A stretch of 64,000 nucleotides of DNA from Asterias rubens (GCF_902459465.1 NC_047066.1:8869047-8933046), one strand, 5' to 3'. Numbered from the stretch's first letter, positions 21,565 through 63,898 are shown. The notes: generated by a model not told the origin, from the letters alone. A program made the numbers and translations.

Positions 21565-21939
21565 TTTAAAGACAGTAGACACTATTGGTAATTGTCAAAG
21601 ACCAGTCTTCTCACTTGGTGTAGCTCAACATATACATGAAACAACAAACCTGTGGAAATTTGAGATCAATTGGTCGTCGAAGTTGCAAGATAATAACGAA
21701 AGAAAAACAAATTGTCACACGAAGTTGTGTGCTTTCAGATGCAAGTTGATTTCGAATTCTGAGGTCTCGAAATAAAATTTTGAGGAAAATTACTTCTTTC
21801 TCCAGAACTACGTCACTTCAGAGGGAGCCGTTTCTCACAGTGTTTTATACTATCGACCTCTCCCCATTAATCGTTACCAAGTAAGGTTTTATGCTAATAA
21901 ATATTTTGAGTAAATACCGATAGTGTCCACTGCCTTTAA
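21565..21939 (+). mobile_element. MITE family R1, copy 2
   Basis: Well preserved, about 375 bp. Left end TTTAAAGACAGTAGACACTA, right end TAGTGTCCACTGCCTTTAA, forming terminal inverted repeats. Internal landmarks as in the copy at 5849-6226. Confidence 0.88.
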
Positions 21940-22439
21940 CAAACAACTAAAATACAAGACAGAAGTGCGTGCTCAATCTATAATTGAAATCACTTGGGAG
22001 AGTTGCATCTTTGTTGTTTTAATAGAAAAAAAAAAATGAGGTGAAGACGGGTCATACAGACACCCAGCATGAGTTATTTATTAATGCACTGATGTTTGAA
22101 GCAATTAATTGGTTCGTGTGGGTTGTAAATTCTAGGTTCTGTAAAACAAAATATATAATATAATAATAATAAATAAAATAAACAAGAAAAATAAAAAATT
22201 ATCATAAAACTGCTCACAGGTGTTGCCATGGGAACTGAAATGAAACATCCAATTTGTTTAGATATGACCGGATAAATCTTGAAATTATTGTCCTCGAAGC
22301 AGGGGATTGACCGACCTTTGCGTGTTTTTTACCCCATTTTAATAATAATGAAAGCATATTTATAGACCTTGATGATTTTAAGACCTTGATGATGTAAAAA
22401 ACGGCGACCAATTGAAGACAGGATACATGTATTGCAATT

Positions 22440-22825
22440 TCTAAAGGCACTGGACAATAATGGTAATAACTCAAAACAATTGTTAGCATAAACAACTTAC
22501 TTTGGCATTATTAACGAACAATGGAGAGCTGCTGATAGTATACAACATTGTGAGGAACAGCTCCCTCTGAAGTAACGTAGGTTTTGAGTAAGAAGTTATT
22601 TCTCACTCAAGTAATAAAATATTCAGCTGAAGCCTTTTCACTTAAAATTCTGCATCTTAGAGCACACAATAGTAATGCAACAAGGGTGTTTTTCGTTATT
22701 CTCTTGCAACTTTGATGACCAATTGAGCCAAAAGTTTCACAGGTTTGTTATTTTATGCATGACGGGATACACCAAGTGAGAATACCGTTCTTTGACAAAA
22801 TACAAATGTGTTCAGTGCCTTTAAG
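22440..22825 (-). mobile_element. MITE family R1, copy 3
   Basis: Same family in reverse orientation: starts TAAAGGCACTGGACAATAAT, ends TGTTCAGTGCCTTTAA. It contains the complement of the GAGGGAGCC and GTGTGCT landmarks. It lies about 260 bases upstream of the GPCR start. Confidence 0.85.
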
Positions 22826-23083
22826 GCATTGACGACGAAAAACGCCGACCAATTGAAGACAGGATACATGTATTTAAATATTAAACGGCACTGCTCGTCG
22901 ACGCACTACATTCTCCTTCTTCCACTCCCCGGCTTGGATGCTGGCTAGCCCCCGCACTATAACAAGCAACACGACACACACAATAAGTAGACACGGATGA
23001 TCTCGACCCGTGAATTAAACCGTACACATTATTTCAGCAAGATAGGATCTAACTGAAAATAAAAACATTCGAAAGATTCAACA

Positions 23084-23786
23084 ATGAACGCCACTGTACG
23101 AACAAGCTCCCCAGTTACCGGGGCCCGGGATTCGGATGCCGGTTGGTCGGTTGGAGGCATTGAGGATAGCGCCATAGTCCGTACAGCATACGGCATTATC
23201 AGCATCACCGGTATCATAGGAAACACTCTCATCTGCTTAATTCTACTGCGTTTCCGTCACATGCGCACCAGCACGAGTTACTTCGTGGTGCACCTGTCCG
23301 TGGTAGACCTCCTGTCCTGCATTATGGTGGTACCGGTTCACCTCTTCCCGTCGCCACCATCGATGGCCGGAAAGTTTGGCGATTTCGTCTGCCGCTTCTA
23401 CGTCAGCAAGTACGTCATGTGGACCTGCATTCTGGTGTCTGTGGGCAGCCTGGTGCTCATTAACCTGGAGCGCTTCGTGGCTATCGTGTACCCTCTGAAA
23501 TACAAGAGACTGTACACCACTCGTAAGATCACCCTGATGCTCATGGCCTGCTGGCTCTACGCCCTTGTACACAACTCCTTTTTCTTTGCCGTGTACGAGC
23601 TCAAAGGTCCGGACGTCTGCCAGTACGTCGGCTTCCCGAGCTTGCAGGTACAGATCGTGTACGCACTCTACCACCTCTTCGTGTATTACGCCGGGCCGCT
23701 AGGGTTTATGCTGGTCAGTAATTGGAAGATGGTCAACAGCCTGAGAAGTAAGATTTCCCGCCTTAACAGTCAAACCGACCGTGCTG
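23084..23786 (+). CDS. GPCR exon 1 (TM1-TM5)
   Basis: ATG at 23084 (CAACAATGA). 703 bases, donor G|GTGAGT at 23787, phase 1. It encodes the N terminus and helices 1-5, ending in a basic third intracellular loop (SLRSKISRLNSQTDRA). A TTATTTCAG just before 23038 may be the acceptor of a 5'-UTR exon. Confidence 0.9.
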
Positions 23787-25549
23787 GTGAGTTTTTTGTA
23801 TTCATATATGTCAAATGCGATCGGTAGGCCTACCCCTTTTATAATAACATTAACACCAATACAAGGCTGGAGCGTTTTATCACATCCCTAAGGCGTATCA
23901 AAGCGCTCAGTATCTTGTCCTGCAAGGTATGTGGAGCTACGTTTTGAAGTACGATACCTATTACAGCACACGGGACCAACGGCTTTACGTCCCATCCGAA
24001 GGACGAAGCCATAGTTAAGTGTCTTAAGGACACACATGTCACGACTGAACAGAAACACCAGAGTTTGAAATCGGTGCTCTTAACCGCTCGGGCACAACAG
24101 TTTCAGAGCGTGTTCATTGCTTTAGAGGAAATGAAAATAATAAAACTCCAATGAAACTTTGGCTACTCTGTTTACTTTTTGTGAACCAAGAATAAGAGTG
24201 CATAAGAGTGCAAAGAAAATAATTATAATGCACTGCTGTGTTTGTCGAATGATACTGCGGTGTGCTTATTATATGTGTTCTACTGCCAAGCAGCACCCAC
24301 ATTAACAAGAGTAGCCTACTAAAATAGTTGTCACAGAGAACTGAATTGTCCTTCCGAACTATTATAAGAGGGCTAGTAATGATAAATATACTTACGTTTG
24401 GTGCTTGCTGCATGTATTACTGCGACCTCATCCAGTTCTCGAAAGGGTTCAAGTGAGAGAGAACATGTGTGTGCAGCCAAATTTTATGTTTACATGCTTG
24501 AGTAGAGTCAGAGAAAATCACCCGGTGTTGCGTAATCAAAGGAATGCATGGGGCCGCCTGGGCGATTTTAATAGAATAAAGACAAATGTTGGAAGGTATT
24601 TAACATTCCCTCAACAATTACTCGAATCCAGGGTTTGAATAATGTGTTAAGGCCACAACTGGTCCCACCAAAACTTCAACTTCAGGTAAATACGGCAAAG
24701 CAAGGATACTGTACAAAGCATGTCCAGGAAATCACAATAATTTCACAAGTCAATATCTAACAATCTGGGACAGAATCTCTTTCTGGTCGCACCAACTACC
24801 ATACTGATGATCGTAGACTGCAGCAATTGTATGTCCTTTCGGAGTTGGCATCAACGGGAAACCCTTTAGTTGCGCGGTTTTTTTTTTAATACACCGTATA
24901 GCGATGTTACAACACTTTTTGGAGAAAAAAATCTTCCGGGGTGGGGGGGGGGGATGGGGGCGATGTAACCCATTTTTTCCCCTTTATGAAATAGTTCTCC
25001 AATAGGGACCATGTAAACCGGCGTTATTAAAAACGTAGTCTCATCTCAGGACAAAACTTGGCAGGGTCACTTTACAAAACCCCTCGTTGTGGCGTAACAA
25101 AATAACACGCACCGCGGACAACGTCATGTCACCATTTCTACCACCACCACAACCACTACCAATGTTCCCTCTCCCCTCTTTCACCTCTAACCCCAGACAA
25201 GAAGAAACTGTGGCACGCCCAGGCCGCCCACGAGCTGCAGAAGACCCTAGTCCTTGTCGTCATCACCTACGGCATCTGCTGGGGCCTCAACCAGACCATG
25301 TTCTTCTGTTTCTTGCTGACCGTTCCAATAGACTTCACCCAGCCCTACTACCACTTCGGCGTCATCCTCGGCGTTTGCAACTCATGCGTTAATCCACTCA
25401 TCTACACGGTGAAGAATAAATCTTTCCGTAATGGTCTGAAGGCGTTGGTATTGCCGTGCAGGGAACAGCAAGTACAAGATCTTCCTACGGCAACCACTGG
25501 TATTTCTCTTGCCGTGTCCAACGAGGAGCAGGGCGTGGCCAATTGTTAA
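23084..25549 (+). CDS. Class A (rhodopsin-like) G protein-coupled receptor, two exons
   Basis: Exons 23084-23786 and 25197-25549 join in phase 1 to give 351 residues. Seven-helix plasma-membrane receptor: glycosylatable N terminus (NAT), TM1 with GNT (about 46-48), TM2 with LSVVD (Asp 75), Cys103 and Cys179 for the conserved disulfide, TM3 ending LERF instead of DRY, TM6 with ICWGL but no proline after CW, TM7 NSCVNPLIY, then helix 8 (NKSFRNGLKAL). Overall flavour is a neuropeptide or amine-type receptor; the ligand cannot be named. It stands alone between the two inverted kinase genes. Confidence 0.9.
23868..24108 (-). mobile_element. tRNA-derived SINE in the GPCR intron
   Basis: On the minus strand: a tRNA-like head (GCGGTTAAGAGCACCGATTT), then TCAGTCGTGACATGTGTG, ACACTTAACTATGGCTTCG, GGGACGTAAAGCCGTTGGTC and CCGTGTGCTG. 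The same body occurs on the plus strand at 31205-31435. The body sequence is of a type seen in many marine invertebrate SINEs. Confidence 0.8.
25197..25549 (+). CDS. GPCR exon 2 (TM6, TM7, tail)
   Basis: Acceptor CTCTAACCCCAG at 25185-25196, stop TAA at 25547-25549; 353 bases. It encodes DKKKLWHAQ, TM6 (LVLVVITYGICWGL), TM7 (NSCVNPLIYTV) and a tail with Cys near LPCREQ for possible palmitoylation. Confidence 0.9.
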
Positions 25550-25696
25550 TTGAACTCAAAATCATGTCAGAAAAAACACTAAAACGAACGCACCAACTTG
25601 CAACTTATTATACCGAAACCCTCAAATTCTAGTCGATGGTGCAACACAATGTTGACTGGAAAAGCGCAGATGGTTTTTTTTTTCGTTTAGATTTAA

Positions 25697-25702
25697 AATA
25701 AA
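25697..25702 (+). terminator. Polyadenylation signal of the GPCR gene
   Basis: AATAAA about 150 bases after the stop, followed by a long T-run (25706-25721). Confidence 0.6.
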
Positions 25703-25837
25703 ACTTTTTTTTTTTTTTTTTACATCAGTCTAATAATGTGCTTATAACTATAGGAAGTTTCAGACAATAATTTGCGGCTTCGTTTTGAAAGAAATTGTTC
25801 CTGCCATTTTGTAAAATCTGGGTCGTGGTTTGGAAGA

Positions 25838-25950
25838 TTGTTGTTGTTGTTGTGGTGGTGGTGTTGGTGGAGTTGTTATTGTTGTTGTTGTTGTTGTTGT
25901 TGATGTTCTTGTTGATGCTGCTACAGTTGTTCTTGTTGTTGCTGTTGTTA
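25838..25950. repeat. TTG/GTT microsatellite
   Basis: Imperfect (TTG)n with GTG, ATT and CTG interruptions. The asparagine-rich minus frame and leucine/valine-rich plus frame here are products of the repeat. Confidence 0.9.
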
Positions 25951-26176
25951 AAATTCTTAGAGTTGCACGAGTTCCTTGCCTTACCTTTTAGTGGTTTGTG
26001 ATCAGAATTATTAGATTGTTCGCACATTGTCACAGAAACCAATCTATGGAATTTGGCTGTTCCATTTCACCGGGCTTCGCCCAGTGATATAGATTGCTCC
26101 AGATTTCTTGTTGTGGTTGTATTGTGCCAAAGTTATGCACTCTGTATGCATCCATTTCCAATGAAAAATATTGATT

Positions 26177-26552
26177 GAAAGCAGCGGACGCTGTTGGTAA
26201 TTACTCAAAATAATTATTAGCATAAAACCTTACTCGGTAACGAGTAATGGGGAGCTGTTGGTAGTACAAAACATTGTGAACAAACGGCTCCCTCTGAATT
26301 AACGTAGTTTTCGAGAAAGAAGTATTTCGAGACTTCATAATAATATATTTTGAGGTCACGAAATCAATCTGAAAGCCTCTGAAAGCACACAACTTCGTGT
26401 TGACAAGAGTGTTCTTTCTTTCATTATTCTCTCGCAACTTCGACGACCAATGAGCTCAAATTTTCACAGGTTTGTTATTTTATGCATATGTTGAAATACA
26501 CCAATCGTGAAGACTATCTTTGACAATTACCAATAGTGGCCAGTGTCTTTAA
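26177..26552 (-). mobile_element. MITE family R1, copy 4
   Basis: Reverse orientation copy, from GCAGCGGACGCTGTTGGTAA to CCAATAGTGGCCAGTGTCTT. About 375 bp, mildly diverged. Confidence 0.85.
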
Positions 26553-26739
26553 CATGCTTCTTGTCTCTGCATTCTACGTGACATCAATCTACAATCTATC
26601 GTTAACCTGCTTCTGTACATTTTATTAAATTGAATATTTATTAAATCAAACAAATCGCTGTGCCCAATATTTTATCTGTTTTTTGCCTTTAATGACTGCT
26701 TTGATTCCTTTTAAGAGTTCTGATGTCATCATGTAGTAA

Positions 26740-26890
26740 AGTTGGCAAGTCACGCAAGCAAGCCAGTGATAGAGCTCTTTCCTTTATGAAGCACCGGCTC
26801 TCCCATCTCTAAAAATACTAAGCCGTTTTGTCCTTCAAAAAGGGTTTTAAGACCTACCTATTTTCCTATAGGCTGTGGCAAACTTTGAAA
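26740..26890 (+). mobile_element. Possible non-LTR retrotransposon 3' fragment
   Basis: A broken frame near 26840-26880 reads SFKKGFKTYLF, like the end of LINE reverse transcriptase ORFs. Short and heavily mutated. Confidence 0.35.
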
Positions 26891-28400
26891 TTACTTCTTG
26901 CCCTGTTGAATGAAGTAAACTGAAAAGAGAAAGTTCTCCAAGCGAAGTGTTATTTTCAAGTACAAAGTGTTACTGAACACCAATAAATTGGACTTTATTA
27001 GTCTTTGAAATAGAAGATGCAATAAATACCTTTGAAGAAAGTAGCACAGTAACACCGCAAATAAGTGCAGTGGCCATTAACAATTTTACAACAACTCACA
27101 AACATGCCCAATAGTAGCATTTCAGAGTTTACTTCAATCAGGCATACATTAATCTTGTAATCCCGTTATTCACTTTTCAGATAAAATTATGTTACATTAT
27201 ACGGTTTTGTGCTTGTCTTTTTGTGGACGAATGGTGATGTGAATCCTTAATGTAACTATGCCGGTATTACCGAGATGGGGGTGATTAGGTGTAATTGTAC
27301 GATAATCTTTGGGGAACAAACTCTATCAAAAACGAAGACGTCATTTTCGTTTTAAGATGCACAAGTCTCTGTATTGCATGCATGCATTTCGAATCCCAAA
27401 CCGCTTTTCATGTAAAAGTTTAAATAAAATATTAAATTAAAACAAAAAGGAATAACAATAACACGAGTTATGTTCACGGTGTCCCTCGAAACTGATTATG
27501 TTGTCGGTAAGTCCGGCCTTGTGCTTAAAATGCAACTCCGAATGCTTTTAAACAATTTTTTTGTCTTGAGAATTTAATTTTTTTATTTTTTTTTTACTGG
27601 TCACTTTTAAGTGACCTTAATCATCGTGAGGAAGGGAAATCTCTGCCGAAGGTTTTGTTGATTATAACCATTTTGTATCCGTCCTTTCCTCCCACGATTT
27701 ATGTATTCAATCTAAAATATCCTCTTCACTGTTATTGTATCTCCATTCACTTTTAATTCCTGTACATACAAAGTAACTTCCTAACTTACCATCGGTTATT
27801 TCGATTCCTGCAATCGGCAAGCTTGAACGTGCACAAAACCCTTGACAAACCACAAAAAGCTTCAGGTTGCATTAGCATAATGGATCTGTTAATTTATTAA
27901 AATAATTGAATATTATATAAATGTTGATTGTAATGATTGAAAACTATAGAGGTAAGGCCTATAATCAGCGTATAAATCTAATTTAGGCCTACTCTTCTAA
28001 AAAAAACGAAAAAAAAAAACACCGTATAAACATAGGTTACATAAAATAATTTTAAATGGGATTATTCACATACAAATGAAAAGTGTTTTCTCAGTCATCA
28101 AAACAACCACTTTAACAACCGCTAAAACAAAACATACAATAACAAGAATTATCCACCAAAAAAATATAATCAAGAGTAGGTAATTAAAACAGTCAACATT
28201 CATTTAGCAGTTGAAAACTAGGTTATTACAAAATATCCATTCCTGCACGCCCCCTTATCCCTACAAATCTATCTAGAAAATGAGTTATTGTTCTGTCTGA
28301 TGGTTGAAATGAATTCCTAAAACGTAAGCTAAAATTAAATAGAAACGCAGTCAAATTAACTGTTACCAGTAAACAATATATTCTAATACGTAGTCATAAG
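26891..28400. other. AT-rich intergenic DNA
   Basis: No exon, RNA gene or clear mobile element identified on either strand. Confidence 0.45.
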
Positions 28401-28534
28401 ACACCGAACATGAGTTCTAAATGAACAAACTTTACATATTGCATAATATTCTTGAGTAAACGGAATGACTTTACGACATAAGTACTTATATTCATGCGAT
28501 GTTTTAATTATTGGTAACACAGTGTTATTTATAA

Positions 28535-28950
28535 ATATATGCTTTGCGGTAACACCATGTATGTATTTACTTGCTATAGGTAGAGTTTGTTCATTTGAGA
28601 ACTGTCTTGCTATATATTTACCGCGGAGTAGATTTATCGGAATTTTCGGGAGATTTCTCAGCGTCTGAAAAGAACTGTCGTGCTTTTTAACTATGCTCGA
28701 TCGTCGGGAGAAAATATTATAAGCTCTGCAAACTATTTGAACGACAACAACAAAATAGTCCCTACAGGATTAACAAAAGTTTGATATAAGATTTGAGGCA
28801 TTGCATGGTGAGGTTTCAATATTTGGTCTGCGATAAAACCATGTGTTTATCTTCTTGCCAGGTAGATTATGTTCTTTAGAGAACTGTCTTTCTTTATTCT
28901 ACTACCGCGGAGTAGATTTATCGGATGTTAGATACTTTGTAAACGTTGGA
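28535..28950. repeat. Diverged direct repeat of about 280-bp period near the RTK2 3' end
   Basis: ACCATGT...TTTGTTC, GAGAACTGTCTT and CCGCGGAGTAGATTTATCGG occur in the same order at about 28550-28640 and about 28838-28925. The second copy lies inside the probable RTK2 3' UTR. Confidence 0.7.
28893..28898 (-). terminator. Possible polyadenylation signal of RTK2
   Basis: TTTATT on the plus strand is AATAAA on the minus strand, about 125 bases after the RTK2 stop codon. Confidence 0.45.
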
Positions 28951-29022
28951 ACTTGACAAAAGACATTGTCCCAATCCTCGCAACGCGTCTGATGAAGATA
29001 TATAAACAAACTTCAACAAAAC

Positions 29023-59418
<30,396 letters not shown>

Positions 59419-59803
59419 GATGAATTGTTATGATTAATTGACTGCAGTAGACTTCAAATGAATCACTTCTAGCTTATTTTAGTCTGAAAATATAGACCCA
59501 AGGTCTCGTCGTTTTCTTTTACATACGCAACTGGATGAATACATTCACATATGACATTTATGTATGACCTCAGCTCTATTTTTTTTTATGAATGCACCTT
59601 TCAAAAAAAGTGTGAAAACAACTTCCCAATGAAAGACCTTTTTGCGTTTTGGGAATGTTATTATATAAAGACTGTATATACGTTATGCATCGGTGGTTTC
59701 GTTGGTATATGGTGCCCATGGTGGTTCACATAGAAATACATGGGTTTTTGTTGTTTCGTTCGTGTTTCATTGACGTCATGAATGCCCCGACTCGTTTCTC
59801 AAT

Positions 59804-60307
59804 GGGTGAGTTCGAATAGCTTCCCTGGGTCGACCCCGGTGTGCTCATCCAAGTGGCGTATTTAATTTTTTCCAGGACGACCGTGGGCACTGATAATTAC
59901 CCCACGTTCGTACTGAAAAAGTCGCTTATTTTTTTTCCAGGACGAACGTGTGCAGATACTAATTTTTTACCCACGTCCCACCTAGGAAAAAAAATACGCA
60001 TCATCACGTGACCATTCTCGTAGTGACGTCAGAGTACCTCGGGCCAGCCCCCAAGTGCCCCTATTCAAAAGCGGGTCTTGGGGCTGGCCCGAGGTGCTCT
60101 GACGTCACCACGTATTTTTTCGTATTTTTTCCAGATGTAACGTGGGTAAATATCTATACACGTTCGTCCCCTAAAAAAAAATAGGCGACTTTTCCAGGAC
60201 GAACGTGGGGCAGTTATCAGTGTCTACAATCGTCCTGGAAAAAAATAAAATACGCCACTTGGATGAGCACACCGGGGTCGACCCAGGGAAGCTAAACGAA
60301 CGCAACC
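59804..60307. mobile_element. About 500-bp foldback element (full-length palindrome)
   Basis: The whole element is one inverted repeat centred near 60056. Outer arms GCTTCCCTGGGTCGACCCCGG / CCGGGGTCGACCCAGGGAAGC; middle arms CCAGGACGAACGTGGG and GACGTCAGAGTACCTCGGGCC / GGCCCGAGGTGCTCTGACGTC. The loop is about 20 bases. It shares end sequence with the 15236-16670 element. Confidence 0.88.
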
Positions 60308-60989
60308 ATTATTATGTTTTCCACATTGACATTGTTCTGTCACCTCGTCCTCAAAATAAGACCGGCTTCTTTAGTTTCTTGACTGCAGTTTCCATTTTGG
60401 GTAATAATATTCGGATAATCTTTTTGTTTTTTTGATTTCGGGTTTAGAACTTCATGTACTTGGCATCGCGTATTACCATGCATCTGGTGATCCGCTTTCT
60501 CATGAGCGAAACATTTGCAGAAATGCGAACCTTTTTAAACCTTTAAACTGCATCCGATGTCACGATACTTAGAAGATATAATAGATGGGGAACTTATGAC
60601 GTCATCATGTGAGTCCCCTTTCAAAAAAATATTCGGAATTGAGGTAGAAACAGAAATCATTAGCTGATAAACAGTTGAGACTATTATCGTTATCGTTGGC
60701 GAGGAAACCTTAAGATAGAACGTGCGTATCACTGGTACATAGAGTATAACTGAACTTTATGAAAAACATTACGCTTCAAAGTGAGGAGGCAGGTATGTAG
60801 CGCCCTCGAGTGTTGCTTTAGGGAAAGTACACAATGCATGAAATAGCGGGGGTCTAAACGCACGACACAGAAGTTCTTCGATATTAAAGCAGGCCCTGGA
60901 TAAGGAGATTGTTCAATGCTATATGGACTGGCAAAAGCCTAGGCCTGTGACTTGGGTGGTGTTCAAGTGACCCGGGTTAACAATAGCGA

Positions 60990-61875
60990 CCTTCCGATTT
61001 TCGGGACGGTAGCACACAGGACGGTAAAAAATTCTAAGCGTGTTTTTCCCCAGGGAAGATGAGGCTACTTAGCATCAAGCACCCACTTTCTGGTGTTGTG
61101 CAACTCCATTCAAGCGTGCATGCACTGACCGAGCTTTCGATTTCGCTCACACTCCCGTCCTATATGTAAGCTGTTTTGATTTGTAGCGCTGTGGACGGCC
61201 GGCCCCGGGCGGACCATGGACCATAGACCCAGCTCATAGCTCTATGCATGGAGATGTAATACATTCAAGTACATGTAAATAGAGGGTACTCTAAACACGC
61301 TTGGTTGGTTGCGCCCATGTGAGAAAGAAGGTACATGTACAACGTCCATTGATGCTTAGTGGCCTCATCTTTCCTGGGAAGAAAAATTAATACACTATGA
61401 GGTATTACTGATTGTACATAATAGATATCAGTGTAAGGGAGCAGGAAAATCGATCGACGCATGCGCCAATCTGAAGTAGTCTCCGTCGTGTAGAGATTGG
61501 GAACGCTATTTTGGTGATACACGTTGTATGGTGTGGGAGCCTTGTGATAGACTTGATTCAAGCCCCGTTCTCGTGCGAGAGATCCTAAAAATCATATCCG
61601 ACTTCAAAATGTAGTTATTGTGGTCCCGATAATGGTCAGGCACAGGGGGGGGGGGGGGGGGGGGGCTAGGTTGGGGAATGCCAACCTCGCCAAAGGTGTC
61701 TGTCTTTAGGCGATGGGACATAAAATAGAAGGACTCTCACGGGACAGGGACTTGAATCAACTCTATACCACCATGCGGTCCTAATTAACGGGAGCACTCG
61801 AGCGTGAGCATACAGACAACTGTCTTATGCTTTCATCCGTCCTGTGTGCTCCGTGCCGAAAATCGAAAGCTCGCT
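60990..61875. mobile_element. About 885-bp inverted-repeat element with nested palindrome
   Basis: Ends of about 38 bases pair: GATTTTCGGGACGGTAGCACA near 61000 with TGTGCTCCGTGCCGAAAATC near 61848. Inside, 61551-61760 is a second palindromic element (GACTTGATTCAAGCCCC to GGGACTTGAATCAA) containing a G-run at about 61647-61666. A related element is at 19880-20075. Confidence 0.7.
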
Positions 61876-62154
61876 AGTATGGCGAGGAAACGGTTTTCAC
61901 TTTCCGTCAGAACATTCTTTAATTTTCAATAAGATCATTTCTGAGATGGAGAGAAACTTGTTTACAAAGGTTACATTTTAACATATAAATAAATGTTCCA
62001 TAATAATGTTTACGCACTGGGTGAATATAGAAGGGAAATAATTAAGAAGTAATTACCTAAAATGGAGAGGAATAAAACGACATCCACATTTCTTGAGTCC
62101 TCCACTGTGAGTGTTTCGAACGCGTCGGTGGGGGCGCATCGACCTGGTTGGCAA

Positions 62155-62300
62155 AGGGTGCGTTCGTTAAGCTTCCCTCGGTCGACCCCGGTCTGCCCCG
62201 GTACGTTCGAACAGCTTTGACGGGACTCACCCAGGTCAGTGCCCTGCTTGTGGGATGGGTCACTTGGGGTGACCTGAGGTGCATGCCGTCACCACGAGAG
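62155..62300. mobile_element. Fragment of the GTGCGTTCGTTTAGCTT element family
   Basis: Begins GGGTGCGTTCGTTAAGCTTCC then TCGGTCGACCCCGG, like the ends of the elements at 15236-16670 and 59804-60307. The opposite end was not found. Confidence 0.65.
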
Positions 62301-62307
62301 GGCGAAA

Positions 62308-62545
62308 TTATAAAGGCACCGGAACCATTTTGGTAATCGTCAAAGAATTGGTGTATCTCAACTTAATGAATAGCATAATATCAAGCCTGAGAAAATTTGG
62401 AATAAAAATGGGTCGTCAAAGTTGCGAGAGAATAATGGAAGGAAAAACACCCTTGTCGCACAGGTCGTGAGCTTTCAGATGCCTTGGATTTGAAACCTCA
62501 GCCGAGGTCTCTTTTTATATTCAGTTCAAATATTTTAGCGGAAAC
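62308..62545 (+). mobile_element. MITE family R1, 3'-truncated copy
   Basis: From ATAAAGGCACCGGAACCATT through AGTTGCGAGAGAATAATGG and GAGCTTTCAGATG; it stops just beyond the stop codon of the transporter-like exon, so it may lie in that gene's 3' UTR. Confidence 0.75.
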
Positions 62546-62679
62546 TTACTTCTTTCTCACAGACTTGCTTTTCTGCCTCCAGTGCAACCACAGTACAGCA
62601 ACAACAGTCAATGATTGTAAACCAGCTATAAGACTGAAAGCCACCGTGTAGTTTCCTATGGTGTCATAAGTCAAGCCTG
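62546..62679 (-). CDS. Last exon of a monocarboxylate transporter-like (SLC16/MFS) gene
   Basis: Minus strand, acceptor TTTGTGTCCAG (or a second CAG three bases on), stop TAA at 62546-62548. It encodes GLTYDTIGNYTVAFSLIAGL, then QSLTVVAVLWLHWR and a basic tail. The GxxYDxxGNYxxxF phrase before the twelfth helix is typical of MCT-family carriers, which move monocarboxylates with protons. Only this exon is visible; the rest would lie beyond 64 kb. Confidence 0.65.
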
Positions 62680-62825
62680 CTGGACACAAAGACACGAAAC
62701 AAAATGAGACACGGATAGTTTTGTATGGTGGCGCAGAAAGTTTAGGCAAAATATTGGGGAATCGTGCCTTTGCATGTGCGTTGTGACGTGAACTCTGACT
62801 CTGTAGAACCACCCCCCTATCCATA

Positions 62826-62960
62826 AGTATTATCGACGTCTTATGTAGCGCACGTATCTACAAACAAGGTACTCAAGGCGCTGAGTGTTTTGTACAAACT
62901 TTTACAAAGATAGGTACTATTGCAGTGATGAGTTTTGAGACCCAATTATGTAGCACCGTT
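62826..62960. repeat. Dispersed repeat, second copy
   Basis: TGTAGCGCACGTATCTACA and ACAAGGTACTCAAGGCG, as at 38990-39200. Confidence 0.65.
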
Positions 62961-63067
62961 AGGGTTCACAAGGTCAATAAGAGAAGAGCTTTGGAATATT
63001 CGACAATCGGAACTTTCAATCAGACCCCGATTCAACCACCTGGAAGCGGCCTTTCACTTTTTGACCT

Positions 63068-63309
63068 GGGCCGAATTTCTTAGAGCTGCTTAGCACAACA
63101 ATTTGCTTAGCTAGAAATTTCTTCCTTGATAAAAACCGGATTACCAACCAAATTTCCACGTGGTTTTAAGGATAAGCAAACAACAGCTCAAATAATACTG
63201 AACAAGCAATATGCAACAAATGGCAATTTGGTTGGTAATCCGGTTTTTATCAAGGAAGAAATTTCATGCTAAGGATATTTTTGTGCTTAGCAGCTTTATA
63301 AAATTAGGA
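63068..63309. mobile_element. MITE family R4, copy 2
   Basis: About 240-bp palindrome; inner arms GATAAAAACCGGATTACCAA and TTGGTTGGTAATCCGGTTTT are perfect. Confidence 0.85.
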
Positions 63310-63729
63310 CATGTAATCAGAGGTGTGGACTCTGATTCAACTACTTGGATTTAGACATCAATTCAGATTCAATCATTATGACTTTGACTTGGACTCGACC
63401 CAAAATACGCAAAACTCAGACTAACACTCCACAGTTATGACAATTTGCTTTAAGGCAAGATAGAAAGTTGCCAGAGATTTGGATATTAAACTATTGGGTC
63501 TTTGCAGATCTTTAATTAAACACAGGTAGAATAAACATTAAATTGCCTTAAATGTTTTGTTCCACAAAGAGATGGCCCTTTAGACAAATATATTTCGCTT
63601 GAAATATTTCGTTTATGTTGTAGAATTGATAATGTACCATCACAAACCCAACACTAATCTGCCGTCCTATATAAGTAATAATGCGACTTAGGACAAATGC
63701 AGTATATGCCTTGACTTTGCGAGAACAAC

Positions 63730-63898
63730 TATGTAACTGTCGTGAAGCCTACAGGAATTGCACCTCCAGGATTATGGCTGCCTTGAACAGGTTGAACACC
63801 AGATGCATCAGTTGTTGTTGGGACCGTCCAAGTTGGATTTGCCGATGTAGTCCTAAAGTCACCCGGGCATGTCAAACTTGGTACTGTATTGTCAGTTC
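63730..63898 (-). pseudogene. Degenerate HYR domain exon
   Basis: Good acceptor (CCCCTTACAG) in phase 1, then VPSLTCPGDF, WTVPTTTDASG, IPVGFTTVT, i.e. the first two thirds of an HYR domain. An in-frame TAG stands where the conserved tyrosine codon is expected. Beyond it the frame reads LFSQSQGIYCIC, still faintly like the HYR end, with no donor. Likely a dead exon of an upstream HYR gene. Confidence 0.6.

Noticed and set aside
22214..22495. 93-codon minus frame starting MFMLTIVLSYYHYCPV
   Set aside because: It overlaps a family R1 MITE copy, and the same frame type recurs in other copies.
23243..23674. 143-codon minus frame
   Set aside because: It is the exact antisense shadow of GPCR exon 1.
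25725..26042. Asparagine-rich minus frame
   Set aside because: Generated by the TTG microsatellite.
61640..61670. G-quadruplex regulatory element at the G-run
   Set aside because: An uninterrupted G homopolymer inside a palindromic mobile element; length is unreliable and there is no gene context.
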